A stretch of 64,000 nt of DNA from Massilia varians. Lineage in GTDB: Bacteria > Pseudomonadota > Gammaproteobacteria > Burkholderiales > Burkholderiaceae_D. The notes under the pieces are model-generated. The model made no database searches. It was not told the origin of the DNA and saw nothing but the letters and a program-made list of their open reading frames with translations. Position 1 is the stretch's first letter; every line of letters starts with the position of its first letter. Positions 25,333 through 35,300 of this stretch are shown here, one piece after another. The stretch lies in the NCBI RefSeq assembly GCF_027923905.1, contig NZ_AP026966.1, positions 986,001 through 1,050,000 of the forward strand, read 5' to 3'. The position numbers and the translations under genes are program-made.

Positions 25333-26658
25333 ATGACGCAAGCCATGCCGTTGTACAGGAATCAGGTCCTGCTCTTATCGCAGAGCTTTTTCATCAAGGA
25401 CAACCGGGCCGAGCTGCTCCTGCACGCCCATAAGTATGACTTCGACATGCTGTTCTTCGATGACGTGTCGCGTTTCGTCGAGGCGGTGGCGCAGGACGGC
25501 GGCGACAATCTGTACGTGATCGACCTCGATGCCCTGCACAACATGCAGGCCGACATGCCGGAAGGCCGCCGTACCCTGATGCTGGGCGAGCTGCTGCAGC
25601 GCCTGCCCGCCAACCACCGCTACGTCTACCTGCAGAGCGCGCGCCAGGGCAGCCGCTTCCTGCTGCAGCAACGCTTGGTCGACAGCAATTGCCTGGCCTA
25701 TGCCGAAAAGCCGATCCCCAACGACGTGTTGGTCGACAAGCTGTTCAACCTGTTCGTGCAGAAGAAGCGCGGCGACGCCGTGCGCATGGTCGTGCTGGGG
25801 GCGGTGCCGGGGCTGGACGACGACTTGCTGCAGCAGCGCAACCTCGAGGTGATCCGCCATCCGGAGGCGCAGACGCTGCACCTGCGGGTCAAGGAGCTGC
25901 AGCCCGACCTGGTGCTGGTGACCGATGGCGAATACCTGCGCACCGAAGCCATCGTGCGGGTGCTGCAAAGGAATATCGAGGCCGACCCGGTGCGCGAGAT
26001 CGCCTTGCTGCAGTGCCGTCCGGACCCGGCACTGGCCCGGCGCGCGCTGGCTGACGGCTTCGACGCCGTGCTGGCGACCGGCGAGCCCGGACTGCTGGAA
26101 GCCCAGCTTGTGAACCGCAGCAACAAGATCCGCATCAACAAGGACCTGATCGGGAAGGACCGCGCCACCGGCCTGCTCAACAAGGTCGGCCTGCAGAAGA
26201 AGGCGCAGGCCATGGTCCGGCGCGCCGCCCAGGAAGGCTGCGAACTGGCCTTCGGCGTCATCGACATCGATAAATTCAAGACCATCAACGATACCTGGGG
26301 GCACCACTTCGGCGACATCGTGATCAAGCGCCTGTCCCTGACCCTGGCGCCGCAGTTGGGCGAGTCGGACCTGCTCAGCCGCTTCGGCGGCGAGGAATTC
26401 GTCGTGGTGTTCTGGAACTGCGGCCGCGAGGAGGGCAGGCGACGTCTGGACGCGATGCGTGAGGCTTTCTGCGCGATTCCCTTCGAGGTGGGCCCGGGCG
26501 ACCTGCGCCATTTTTCCTTCAGCGGCGGGGTGGCGGCCTATCCCGAATGCCGCAGCGAGAACGAACTGTTCCTGCGCGCGGACGCCATGCTGTACGTGGC
26601 GAAGCAGGGCGGGCGCAACCGGATCTGTGCGGAGGAAACGGGACTGCAGTGCGCGTGA
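25333..26658 (+). CDS. Diguanylate cyclase with degenerate receiver-like N-terminus
   Basis: A 441-residue cytoplasmic protein. Residues about 1-270 contain two alpha/beta segments that resemble response-regulator receiver folds (LLLSQSFFIKDN and on; MVVLGAVPGLDDD and on) but lack an obvious phospho-Asp pocket. Residues about 280-435 form a GGDEF domain with the active-site sequence GGEEF near 351-355, so c-di-GMP synthesis is expected. The FGVIDIDKFKTINDTWGH metal and substrate segment is intact. There is no EAL domain. The ATG at 25333 was chosen over in-frame upstream codons for lack of support for the latter. Confidence 0.9.
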   Translation: MTQAMPLYRNQVLLLSQSFFIKDNRAELLLHAHKYDFDMLFFDDVSRFVEAVAQDGGDNLYVIDLDALHNMQADMPEGRRTLMLGELLQRLPANHRYVYLQSARQGSRFLLQQRLVDSNCLAYAEKPIPNDVLVDKLFNLFVQKKRGDAVRMVVLGAVPGLDDDLLQQRNLEVIRHPEAQTLHLRVKELQPDLVLVTDGEYLRTEAIVRVLQRNIEADPVREIALLQCRPDPALARRALADGFDAVLATGEPGLLEAQLVNRSNKIRINKDLIGKDRATGLLNKVGLQKKAQAMVRRAAQEGCELAFGVIDIDKFKTINDTWGHHFGDIVIKRLSLTLAPQLGESDLLSRFGGEEFVVVFWNCGREEGRRRLDAMREAFCAIPFEVGPGDLRHFSFSGGVAAYPECRSENELFLRADAMLYVAKQGGRNRICAEETGLQCA

Positions 26659-26661
26659 ACG

Positions 26662-26690
26662 AAAAAAACGCCAGCCGCGGCTGGCGTTCG
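26662..26690 (-). terminator. Terminator of the host-attachment-like gene
   Basis: AACGCCAGCC and GGCTGGCGTT arms form a 10-bp stem, and on the minus strand the stem is followed by a run of seven T. It ends the minus-strand gene that stops at 26716. On the plus strand it lacks a T tract. Confidence 0.8.
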
Positions 26691-26715
26691 ATACGCGCCG
26701 AAGACTGGCGCCGGC

Positions 26716-27225
26716 TTACTCGGCGGTCTTGGCCTGGTGGGCCTGCAACTGCTCGCGCAGCTGCTGCGGACCCGAGTGCGTGTAGTCCTTGTTGAACTCG
26801 GCCTTGACCAGTTTCTGGACCTGAGGATCGAGCTTGGTGCGGAGCACGCCCAGGAAATCCGGCGAGGCGGAGATGAGCAGCTGCTGGTAGCGGCCCTCGT
26901 TCTGCGCTTTCAGCAGGTAGGTCGCGACATCCTTCGCGAACAGGTCGGCCGCGTGCTGGTCGGGCGTCTGCGCCGGCTGGTACAGCTTGTTCGGCGCTCC
27001 CGCTTTCGCGTTGTGGGCAAGTCCGGCGCCTTCGTTGCCGCCGATATTGTGACGGCTACCCGAGGCGGCGGTCGGATCGAGCCGGTCGGTCTCGGTATCC
27101 ACCGTGCGCAACTGCGCCGCGGAGTTGACCATGTCTTCGATTTCCTGCAGCGGCTCGGACGGAGCGGACTCCGCGAAGAACCTCGCGCGGCCGTTATTGG
27201 CCGAAAGAATCCAGGTTGTTGGCAT
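26716..27225 (-). CDS. Host attachment protein-like (baeRF-type family)
   Basis: A 169-residue protein of the family annotated as host attachment protein, related to archaeal release-factor-like baeRF domains. Recognisable features are the opening TTWILSANNGRARFFAE, a charged variable loop (residues 45-75) and the C-terminal LLISASPDFLGVLRTKLD. The true role is unknown; the name comes from an early Agrobacterium annotation. The ATG at 27225 has an AGGGGGT ribosome site; the ATG at 27309 does not. Confidence 0.8.
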   Translation of the reverse strand: MPTTWILSANNGRARFFAESAPSEPLQEIEDMVNSAAQLRTVDTETDRLDPTAASGSRHNIGGNEGAGLAHNAKAGAPNKLYQPAQTPDQHAADLFAKDVATYLLKAQNEGRYQQLLISASPDFLGVLRTKLDPQVQKLVKAEFNKDYTHSGPQQLREQLQAHQAKTAE

Positions 27226-27547
27226 GCTACCCCCTGTCAGTAGTGAATCGTTAGTATCGTTCTGGAACGACCAGGAATGGCGTCCCGGAAACAAGGTATG
27301 GCGCGGCAATCGACATGCGACTCGCGTGCATGTCGATCAGGCTATGAATCCAGTATATCGCCGCTTCCGGAACCCCGGCGCACCGACGCGGCACTGCCGT
27401 GCGCACGCATGAGCACCGGGAAAACAGGACTGGAATTCCGCCGGCGCTGGCTTAAGCTGAAGGAACCGGCAGGTGCCTGTCGCATCGTCCCGTCTCCCTC
27501 CGTGTCCAGGCATGCACCCGTTGTCGGGTATTTCTCAGGAGACAGTC
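27226..27547. other. Divergent intergenic region with two dyads
   Basis: No gene is seen in these 322 bases. They contain a 14-base palindrome TCGTTCTGGAACGA (27257-27270) close to the minus-strand gene and a strong hairpin (27309-27337) whose 10-bp arms are ATCGACATGC and GCATGTCGAT. Both are candidates for regulatory sites serving the divergent genes. Confidence 0.45.
27309..27337. promoter_or_regulatory. 10-bp-stem hairpin in the divergent region
   Basis: Perfect arms ATCGACATGC and GCATGTCGAT flank a 9-base spacer. There is no T run after it on either strand, so an operator or a structured leader is more likely than a terminator. Confidence 0.4.
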
Positions 27548-28423
27548 ATGACCCACACCATCGCTTCCACTCCCTCGCCACGCCAGCCGCCCGACACCGG
27601 CGCTCCCGACTATGCGGCGATCAAGCAGCGCCAGCAGGCCACCTGGGCAAGCGGCGACTTCGCCATCATCGGCGTGACCCTGCAGATCGTCGGCGAGTCG
27701 CTCGCCGAAGCCGCCGACGTCCGGGCCGGCGAGCGCGTGATCGACATCGCGGCCGGCAACGGCAACGCCACGCTCGCCGCCGCCCGCCGCTTCGCGCGCG
27801 TGACCTCGACCGACTACGTGCCGGCCTTGCTCGACAAGGGCCGCACCCGCGCCGCCGCCGAAGGCCTGACGGTCGAGTTCCGCGAAGCCGATGCCGAGGC
27901 GCTGCCCTTCTACGACGGCAGCTTCGACGTCGCGCTCTCGACCTTTGGGGTGATGTTCGCCCCCGACCATGCGCGCTGCGCCGCCGAAATGATGCGGGTG
28001 GTGCGCGGGGGCGGCCGCATCGGCATCGCCAGCTGGACGCCGGAAGGCTTCATCGGCCAGCTGTTCAAGACCGTCGGGCGCCATGTTCCGCCCCCAGGCG
28101 GGCTGGCCTCGCCGGCCATGTGGGGCAAGGAAGACTACCTGCGCCAGTTGTTCGGCCCTAATGCGGCCAGCATCCGCGCCCAGCCGAAGATGTTCAACTT
28201 CCGCTACGCCTCGCCCGCGCACATGATCCAGGTGTTTCGCGACTATTACGGACCGGTGCACAAGGCCTTCGCCGCGCTTGATCCGGCCGGCTAGCAGGCG
28301 CTGGAGCAGGACATGATCGCCTTGCTCGACCGTCACAACACGGCGGGCGACAACTCGCTGGTGGTGCCGGCAGAGTACCTGGAAGCCGTCATCATCAAGC
28401 GCACGCCCGAGGTCCTTCACTAG
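27548..28423 (+). pseudogene. Class I SAM methyltransferase with premature amber stop
   Basis: The frame opens with a good AGGAG site and encodes a Rossmann methyltransferase. It has the SAM motif VIDIAAGNGNATLAA near residues 65-80, the acidic loop EADAEALPFYDGSFDVAL, and VVRGGGRIGIASWTPEG. A TAG at 28292-28294 stops it after 248 residues. The same frame then continues with 42 plausible residues (QALEQDMIALLDRHN at first, VIIKRTPEVLH at the end) to a second TAG at 28421. Full-length members end with such a VVPAEYLEAVIIKR strand, so the stop looks like a nonsense mutation. The shortened protein may still fold. Confidence 0.78.
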
Positions 28424-28505
28424 TTCCAGGCTTGCGCACGCATGACGGTTGGTGGCAGGGCGGCACGGCGTTACAATCGGCGGCATCCAGTCGAGAAAGG
28501 GTGCC

Positions 28506-29642
28506 ATGCGTTTCGCCGCCGTCCTGTCCTCCCTGCTGCTCGCCGCCGTGCCGGCCAGCGCCCAGACCGAAGTGAAGATCGGCACCGCCTCGCCGCTGTC
28601 GGGCCCCGGCGCCCACCAGGGCAAGGACATCGAGAACGGCGCCCGCATGGCGATCGACGAACTCAATGCCAAGGGCATCGCGATCGGCGGCGAGAAGATC
28701 AAGTGGGTGCTGCAGGTGGAAGACGACGCCAGCGACCCCAGGACCGGCACGGCGGTGGCCCAGAAGCTGGTCGACGCGCGCGTGGCGGGCGTCGTCGGAC
28801 ACCTGAACTCGGGGCCGACCGTGCCGGCCTCGAAGATCTATGCCAGCGCCGGCATTCCGCAGATCTCGCCGGCCGCCACCACGCCGGTGTACACCGACCA
28901 GGGCTACAAGACCGCCTTCCGGGTAGTGGCCAACGACAAGCTGATCGGGCGCACGCTGGCGCGCCATGCACTCGGCGCGCTCAAGGCGAAGCGGATCGCC
29001 GTGATCGACGACCGCACCGCCTTCGGCCAGGGCCTGGCGGACCAGTTCGCGCGCGAAGTGAAGAGCGGCGGCGGCGCCACCATCGTCAGCCGCCAGTTCA
29101 CCCACGACAAGGCGACCGACTTCAGCGCCATCCTGACCCAGATCCGCGCCCAGCGCCCGGACCTGATCTTCTACGGCGGCATGGATGCGGTGGCCGGACC
29201 CATGCTCAAGCAGATGAAGACCCTGGGGTTGCAGGCGACATTCGTGTCCGGCGACGGCGTCTGCTCGGAAAAGCTGCCGCTGCTGGCCGGCGACGCGCTC
29301 GGCGACGACAAGCTGTTCTGCGCGGTCGCCGGCGGCGTCACCGGCGCCCAGGAGGCCCGCTTCAATGTCTTCACCGAGCGCTACCGCCAGCGCTACGGCA
29401 GCCCGGTCGAAACCTATGCGCCCTATGCCTACGACGCGGTGATGGTGTTCGCGGCCGCGATGCAGAAGGCCCAGTCGGTCGAACCCGCGCGCTTCCTGCC
29501 GGCCCTGGCGGCCATCCGGCACGAGGGCGTCACCGGCAGCATCGCCTTCGACGCGAAAGGCGACCTGCGCGACGCCGCAATGACCCTCTATACCTACCGC
29601 CAGGGCAAGAAGGTCAAGCTGCAGGTGGTGCGCGGAAAGTGA
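28506..29642 (+). CDS. Branched-chain amino-acid ABC transporter substrate-binding protein
   Basis: A 378-residue periplasmic binding protein of the LivJ/LivK type with a signal peptide (residues 1-19, VPASA-Q). The family opening VKIGTASPLSGPGAHQGKDIENG, the VVGHLNSGPTVPAS ligand segment and the two-lobed Rossmann layout are present. No permease or ATPase genes lie next to it, so it is an orphan binding protein that probably serves a transporter encoded elsewhere. The ATG at 28506 follows GAAAGG. Confidence 0.9.
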   Translation: MRFAAVLSSLLLAAVPASAQTEVKIGTASPLSGPGAHQGKDIENGARMAIDELNAKGIAIGGEKIKWVLQVEDDASDPRTGTAVAQKLVDARVAGVVGHLNSGPTVPASKIYASAGIPQISPAATTPVYTDQGYKTAFRVVANDKLIGRTLARHALGALKAKRIAVIDDRTAFGQGLADQFAREVKSGGGATIVSRQFTHDKATDFSAILTQIRAQRPDLIFYGGMDAVAGPMLKQMKTLGLQATFVSGDGVCSEKLPLLAGDALGDDKLFCAVAGGVTGAQEARFNVFTERYRQRYGSPVETYAPYAYDAVMVFAAAMQKAQSVEPARFLPALAAIRHEGVTGSIAFDAKGDLRDAAMTLYTYRQGKKVKLQVVRGK

Positions 29643-29705
29643 GCCGGCAGGCCGGGAAGCCCGTATTGACGGGCGCTTTGAAACAAGATGCATACAAAAA
29701 TGGGC

Positions 29706-29735
29706 TTGGCATTGCTTCTCCAGTTCGATTAGGAT
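29706..29735 (+). promoter_or_regulatory. Possible sigma-70 promoter of the M13 peptidase gene
   Basis: TTGGCA (29706-29711) and TAGGAT (29730-29735) with an 18-base spacer lie about 38 bases before the peptidase ATG. The -10 matches only four of six positions. Confidence 0.3.
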
Positions 29736-29772
29736 CGTTCGGTTCCTAACATCAACAATTCTGGAGAGAGAG

Positions 29773-31848
29773 ATGAAACCTAGCCTGTGCAGCACCTTGA
29801 TCGCGGGCCTGTTCGCAGTGGCGTCCCAGGCCGGCGCGTATGAAGCCCCGGCCACGCCCAACACCGTGGCGCCAGCGGCAGCGGCCGCCGCAGCCGCATC
29901 CGGCATCGATGTCGCCGCGATGGACACCGGCGTGCGCGCACAGGACGACTTCTTCCGCTACACCCAGGGCAAATGGCTGAAGGACGTCGACATTCCGTCG
30001 GACCGTTCCAGCTGGAGCGCCTTCAGCATCGCGCAGGAGCGCGTCGAGCAGCAGGTCAGCGCCATCATCGGCGAAGCAGCAAGCCAGAAGAACGCCAAGG
30101 CCGGTTCGGAAGCCCAGAAGATGGGTGACTTCTACACCAGCTACGTGGACGAGAAGCGCCGCAACGAGCTCGGCCTGGCGCCGCTCAAGGCGGAACGCGC
30201 CCGCATTGGCGCGCTGAAGGACAAGCGCGAGCTGGCCGGCCTGATGGCGCGCTTCGACCGCATCGACGTCGGCGGCCCGCTCGGCATGGGCGTCGGCCAG
30301 GACAACAAGGATTCGACCCGCTACATCATGGGCATCTCGCAGTCGGGCCTGGGCATGCCGAACCGCGATTACTACCTGCAGGACGAAGCGCGCCTGAAGG
30401 ACATCCGCACCAAGTACCAGGCGCACATCGGCAAGATGCTGGCGCTGGCCGGCCACCAGGACGCCGAAGCGAAAGCCGCCCAGATCGTGGCGCTGGAAAC
30501 CGAGATCGCACGCGCGCAGTGGAGCGCGGTCGAAAACCGCGACCCGGTCAAGCGCTACAACAAGCACACCCTGGCCCAGCTGCGCACCCTGGCTCCCGGC
30601 ATCGACTGGGACGCCTACCTGAAGGGCGTGGGCGCGGCCGGCAAGGTCGATGCCGTGATCGTCAGCCAGCCGAGCTACGTGGCCGCGCTCGACAAGCTGA
30701 TCGCCGCGGCCCCGCTGAACACCTGGAAGTCCTACTTCGAATTCCGCCTGCTGAGCGCCTACGCGCCCTACCTGTCGCAGCCCTTCGTCGACGAGGGCTT
30801 CGCCTTCCGCGGCGGCGTGCTGGGCGGCGCCACCGCCAACCGTCCGGTCGAGAAGCGCGCGATCGCCGAGATCAACCGCAACCTGAGCGAAGTGGTGGGC
30901 AAGGCCTACGTGGCCCAGCATTTCCCGCCGGAGCGCAAGCAGCAGGTGCTGGACATGGCGAAGAACTTCATCACCGCCTTCGGCGAAGGCATCGACCAGC
31001 TGGAATGGATGTCGCCGGAAACCAAGAAGCAGGCCCATACCAAGCTCTCGAAGATCAACGTCAAGATCGGCTACCCGGACAAGTGGCGCGACTATTCCGG
31101 CCTGAAGATCGTGCGCGGCGACCTGGTCGGCAACGTGATGCGCTCGCGCGAGTTCGGCCATGAATACATGATCAACCGCCTCGGCAAGCCGGTCGACCGC
31201 AGCGTCTGGAGCATGTCGCCGCAGACCGTCAACGCCTATTACAGCCCGACCCTGAACGAGGTCGTGTTCCCGGCGGCGCGCCTGCAGTACCCGCTGTACG
31301 ACGCGAACGCGGAACCGGCGGTCAACTACGGCTCGGTCGGCATCTCGATCGGCCACGAGATCAGCCACGCCTTCGATGACAAGGGTTCGCAGTACGACGG
31401 CGACGGCAACCTGCGCAACTGGTGGACCGAGGAAGATGCGAAGCAGTTCGCGGCGCGCGGCAAGGTGCTGGTGTCGCAGTATGCCGGCTACAGCCCGCTG
31501 CCGGGCTACAACGTGAACGGCGAGCTGACCCTGGGCGAGAACATCGCCGACAACGCCGGCGCCATCATGGCCAGCCGCGCCTACAAGATCTACCTGAAGG
31601 GCAAGCCGGGTCCGGTGATCGACGGCTTCACCGCCGAGCAGCGTATCTTCATGGGCCTGTCGCAGGCACGCAAGGGCAAGGCGCGCGACGCGGCCCTGAT
31701 CTCGCAGGTCAAATCGGACCCGCACTCGCCGTCGGAATTCCGCGTCAACGGCAGCCTGCGCAACCACCCGGGCTTCTATGAGGCCTTCGACGTCAAGCCG
31801 GGCGACAAGATGTACCTGGAACCGAAGGACCGCGTGATCTTCTGGTAA
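29773..31848 (+). CDS. M13 family zinc metallopeptidase (PepO/neprilysin-like)
   Basis: A 691-residue secreted endopeptidase with a signal peptide (residues about 1-22) and the M13 N- and C-terminal domains. The zinc site is complete: HEISH at 528-532 and ENIAD with Glu589 and Asp593, plus the substrate-binding VNAYYSP and the C-terminal end with FDVKPGDKMY and VIFW. It acts on peptides in the periplasm. GGAGAGAGAG precedes the ATG. The last 53 bases of the gene are repeated at 32221-32273. Confidence 0.95.
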   Translation: MKPSLCSTLIAGLFAVASQAGAYEAPATPNTVAPAAAAAAAASGIDVAAMDTGVRAQDDFFRYTQGKWLKDVDIPSDRSSWSAFSIAQERVEQQVSAIIGEAASQKNAKAGSEAQKMGDFYTSYVDEKRRNELGLAPLKAERARIGALKDKRELAGLMARFDRIDVGGPLGMGVGQDNKDSTRYIMGISQSGLGMPNRDYYLQDEARLKDIRTKYQAHIGKMLALAGHQDAEAKAAQIVALETEIARAQWSAVENRDPVKRYNKHTLAQLRTLAPGIDWDAYLKGVGAAGKVDAVIVSQPSYVAALDKLIAAAPLNTWKSYFEFRLLSAYAPYLSQPFVDEGFAFRGGVLGGATANRPVEKRAIAEINRNLSEVVGKAYVAQHFPPERKQQVLDMAKNFITAFGEGIDQLEWMSPETKKQAHTKLSKINVKIGYPDKWRDYSGLKIVRGDLVGNVMRSREFGHEYMINRLGKPVDRSVWSMSPQTVNAYYSPTLNEVVFPAARLQYPLYDANAEPAVNYGSVGISIGHEISHAFDDKGSQYDGDGNLRNWWTEEDAKQFAARGKVLVSQYAGYSPLPGYNVNGELTLGENIADNAGAIMASRAYKIYLKGKPGPVIDGFTAEQRIFMGLSQARKGKARDAALISQVKSDPHSPSEFRVNGSLRNHPGFYEAFDVKPGDKMYLEPKDRVIFW

Positions 31849-31889
31849 GACCCATGACGCGCGCCGGCCTGCCGGTGCCGCCCCGTGCG

Positions 31890-31917
31890 AACGCCACCCT
31901 CGGGTGGCGTTTTTTTA
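31890..31917 (+). terminator. Terminator of the M13 peptidase gene
   Basis: AACGCCACCC and GGGTGGCGTT arms, four to five bases of loop, and a run of seven T give a strong rho-independent terminator 41 bases after the stop. Confidence 0.9.
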
Positions 31918-31920
31918 GTG

Positions 31921-32013
31921 ATCCCACCGGGGTCAGGTCTGACATTTAGACACGGGCTGAGCAATACAAGAATGTAACGCTCGAGTTCGTGTCCGAATGT
32001 CAGACCTGACCCT
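31921..32013. repeat. REP-type hairpin repeat, copy 1
   Basis: A 93-base element whose ends are inverted: GGGTCAGGTCTGACATT near the left and AATGTCAGACCTGACCC near the right, able to fold into a long hairpin. It is identical to copy 2. The GTCAGGTCTGAC core resembles REP palindromes mobilised by REP-associated tyrosine transposases; none is encoded here. Confidence 0.85.
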
Positions 32014-32024
32014 GACCCTTCCCC

Positions 32025-32117
32025 TCAAATTTTCACTACCTGCACCAGATTGGTCAGTGTAAGCAGGGCGAGCTGGAAGGCGTGCCGATCTAGCCGAGGT
32101 CGCACGCAATCGGTCAG
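32025..32117 (-). pseudogene. C-terminal tail of a probable transposase
   Basis: Between the two repeats, the minus strand reads 30 codons to a TGA: the end is RHAFQLALLTLTNLVQVVKI and then stop. This looks like the helical C-terminus of an IS transposase, but the family cannot be fixed from this short piece. The fragment abuts copy 2 exactly, which suggests an element that was largely deleted. Confidence 0.45.
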
Positions 32118-32210
32118 ATCCCACCGGGGTCAGGTCTGACATTTAGACACGGGCTGAGCAATACAAGAATGTAACGCTCGAGTTCGTGTCCGAATGTCAG
32201 ACCTGACCCT
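32118..32210. repeat. REP-type hairpin repeat, copy 2
   Basis: Identical over 93 bases to copy 1 and in the same orientation, 197 bases downstream. The identity suggests recent duplication or mobilisation. Confidence 0.85.
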
Positions 32211-32220
32211 CGGGAAGGCT

Positions 32221-32273
32221 AGCCGGGCGACAAGATGTACCTGGAACCGAAGGACCGCGTGATCTTCTGGTAA
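32221..32273 (+). repeat. 53-bp duplicate of the M13 peptidase 3' end
   Basis: This stretch repeats 31796-31848 base for base, including the peptidase stop codon. The two copies flank 372 bases holding the terminator, both repeats and the transposase tail. It is not preceded by the rest of the gene and is not expressed as a protein on its own. Confidence 0.9.
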
Positions 32274-32355
32274 TCATGTGGCGCCCCGGCCGCTATTCAC
32301 GGCTGCGGCCATCGGCGATAATGCAGGTCGCCCCCGCATTGTCAGCTGATTTCCC

Positions 32356-35300
32356 ATGCATTACACCTTCGAAGACATTGTCCGCCAGTTCGACTCGGCC
32401 ACCTTCGCGCGCGGCGAGCGCTATGCCCGCCAGGGCATGGTCGTCGATGTCGACTTCTTCGACAGCACGATCACTGGCGAGGTCGAGGGCAGCTACAACA
32501 ATGTCTACGAGCAAACGATCTTCGTCGAAGCAGGCCGTCACGGCATCAGGTTCGACAGCGATTGCAGCTGTCCGGTGGGAGGCGCCTGCAAGCACGTGGT
32601 TGCCGTGCTGCTGCATGGCCTGGAACAGCGCAAGGCCGATGCAAGGGACGGCCTGCCGCCGATGGCCGAGCAATGGCTGCAGCAATTCGCCATGCTGCAG
32701 TCCTGCACGGATTCCGGGCCGCCGCCTGCGCCGAAAGAGCGGCTCCTCTACGTCCTGGCGCCCGAGCGCGGCGCCGGTGCGCCGCGCCTGCACCTGTGCC
32801 GGGCGCGCTTGCGCAAGGATGGCAGCATCGGCAGCACCACCATCCAGAACGAGACGTATCAGCTGCTCGCCACCCGACCTGCCTATGTCCAGGAAGAAGA
32901 CGAAGAACCGATCCGCCTGATCGCCGGACTGCATGCGGGGAGACGCTACCTCGAAGCGGCCAGCCCGGCCGGCAGGCTGGGCGCCCGCTTGCTGGATCAG
33001 CTGTGTGCCGAAGGCCGGCTGTGGTGGGCCGAGTCGAGCGCAAGCCTCAGGCGCGGCGATCTGCGCCTGATACACCCGGGGCCGCAATGCAGTGCGCAAT
33101 TGTGCTGGCATGCGAACGAGGTGGATGGATCGGTCGAGCTGAGCTGGCGATGCGAAGACGGCAGCGCGGTCGGCCACGTACTGGCGACCGAACCGATGCG
33201 CTACCTCAAGGACGGCTTGCTGGGCGAACTTGTACCGCCTGCCGCGCTCGCGGCGTTGCCGCCGGAGGCGCTGCAGAAACTGGTGGATGCGGCACCCCGC
33301 CTGGCGCCAGAGCAGCGCGCGCCCATGGCCGAGCGTTTCGTGGCGCTGGGACTGGACCGCGTCCTCCCGCCGCCGCAAGCGCTGCAGACCCGCCGGCGCA
33401 AGGATCTCCTGCCCACGCCCTTGCTGGTGCTGGACAGCCTGGGAGCGAGCGCGCGCGGCGGGCTGCACTGGCACGATCATGCCATGCTGTTCTTTCACTA
33501 CGACGGCATGCCGGCTGAAGAAGGTGAGGCCGAGCTGCGCAGCATCGCGGATGGCGTTGTCGAACTCATCGAGCGCAATGTGGAGGCGGAAGCCGCGGCG
33601 CAGGTCCGGCTCCTCGAACTCGGCTTCGCCGCGCCGGATGCGCAATCGTTGCTGGCGGACTATCCCGGTGCGCTGGTGCTACCGTCCGAGGCGGCGTGGG
33701 TGGACTTCGCGCGGCATGAGGTGGAGCGCCTGCGCGCGGCCGGCTGGGAGATCGAGTTTGGCGATAATTATCGCTACGAGCTGCTGGACGTGCAAGAGTG
33801 GTACGCGGAACTCAACGAGGAGGGCGAGGGCGCAGGCGCATGGTTCGCACTTGAACTCGGCGTGCTGGTCGATGGCCAGCGCCACTCGCTGCTGCCTCTG
33901 CTGCTGGAAATGATTCGCGAGGCGCCCCGGGAGTTCGACGCCGCTGCGCTGGCGGCCCGCGACGACGGGGGCGCACTCGTGGTGGAGCTGCCGGACTTCA
34001 CGCGCGTCGCCTTGCCATGGAGCCGGGTCAAGCCCATCCTTGCCACGCTGGGCGAGCTTTATTTCAGCGATCGCATCGGGGAGTCGCTGCGCCTGCCCGT
34101 CATGGACGCCGCGCGCCTGGCCGAGCTGGAAGAGGTGGCGCAGCTGCGCTGGATGGGAGGCGAGCGCCTGCGCGAGCTGGGCCGGAAGCTGGACGGCTTC
34201 AGGGGGATGCCGCAAGTCGATCCGCCTGTCGGCCTGCAGGCAACGCTACGCCCTTATCAACAGATGGGTCTGTCTTGGATGCAATTTTTGCGCGAGTACA
34301 GCTTCGGCGGCATTCTGGCCGACGACATGGGACTCGGCAAGACCATCCAGACTCTTGCCCACATCCTGGCCGAAAAGGAAGCCGGCCGGCTCGATGCCCC
34401 GGCGCTGGTGGTGGCGCCCACCAGCCTGATGGGCAACTGGCAGGCTGAAGCCGCCAGGTTCGCACCGGGATTGCAAGTGCTTCTCCTGCACGGCAAAGAG
34501 CGCTCGGCGCAGTTCGACCGGATCGCCGGTGCCGACCTGGTGCTCACTACCTACCCGTTGCTGGCGCGCGACGAGGAGGCGCTGCGCCGCCATCATTATC
34601 ACCTGCTGATCCTGGACGAGGCGCAGTACATCAAGAACAGCCGCTCCAAGGCGGCCCAGAGCGCCCGCCTGATCGAGGCAAGGCATCGCTTGTGCCTGAC
34701 CGGAACGCCGGTGCAGAATCACCTGGGCGAATTGTGGTCACAGTTTCACTTTTTGATGCCAGGATTGCTGGGTGAGGAGAAAGCCTTCAACGCGGCGTTC
34801 CGCAAGCCGATCGAGCAGCAGGGCGACAGCTTGCGCAGGGATTTGCTGGCTCGGCGTGTCAGGCCGTTCATGTTGCGGCGTACTAAGGACAAGGTGGCGA
34901 CCGAGCTGCCGCCCAAAACGGATATCGTGCTGCCGGTCGAGTTCGGTGTGGCCCAGCGTGACCTGTACGAAACCGTGCGGCTGGCAATGGACCGCAAGGT
35001 GCGCGAGGAAATCGATCGCAAGGGCCTCGCGCGCAGCCAGATCGTGATCCTCGACGCCTTGCTCAAGCTGCGCCAGGTGTGCTGCGACCCGCGCTTGTTG
35101 AAGACGGCCGGCAGGGCTGCCGATTCGTCGAAGCTGAGCGTGTTGATGGAATTGCTGGAGACCCTGCTGAGCGAGGGGCGCAAGATACTCGTCTTTTCCC
35201 AGTTCACCAGCATGCTGGCTCTGATTGGGGCGACGCTGCGTGAACGCGCCATCGACTACGTCGAGCTCACCGGCGATACCGTCGACCGCGCCGCGCCGGT

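Noticed and set aside
29752..31767. A 671-codon minus-strand frame antisense to the M13 peptidase gene
   Set aside because: The sense strand has the full zinc site; the antisense frame has no known features.
31921..32210. The paired 93-bp repeats as a CRISPR-like array
   Set aside because: There are only two units, each is itself a long inverted repeat, and the spacer is coding for a transposase tail, so REP elements fit better.
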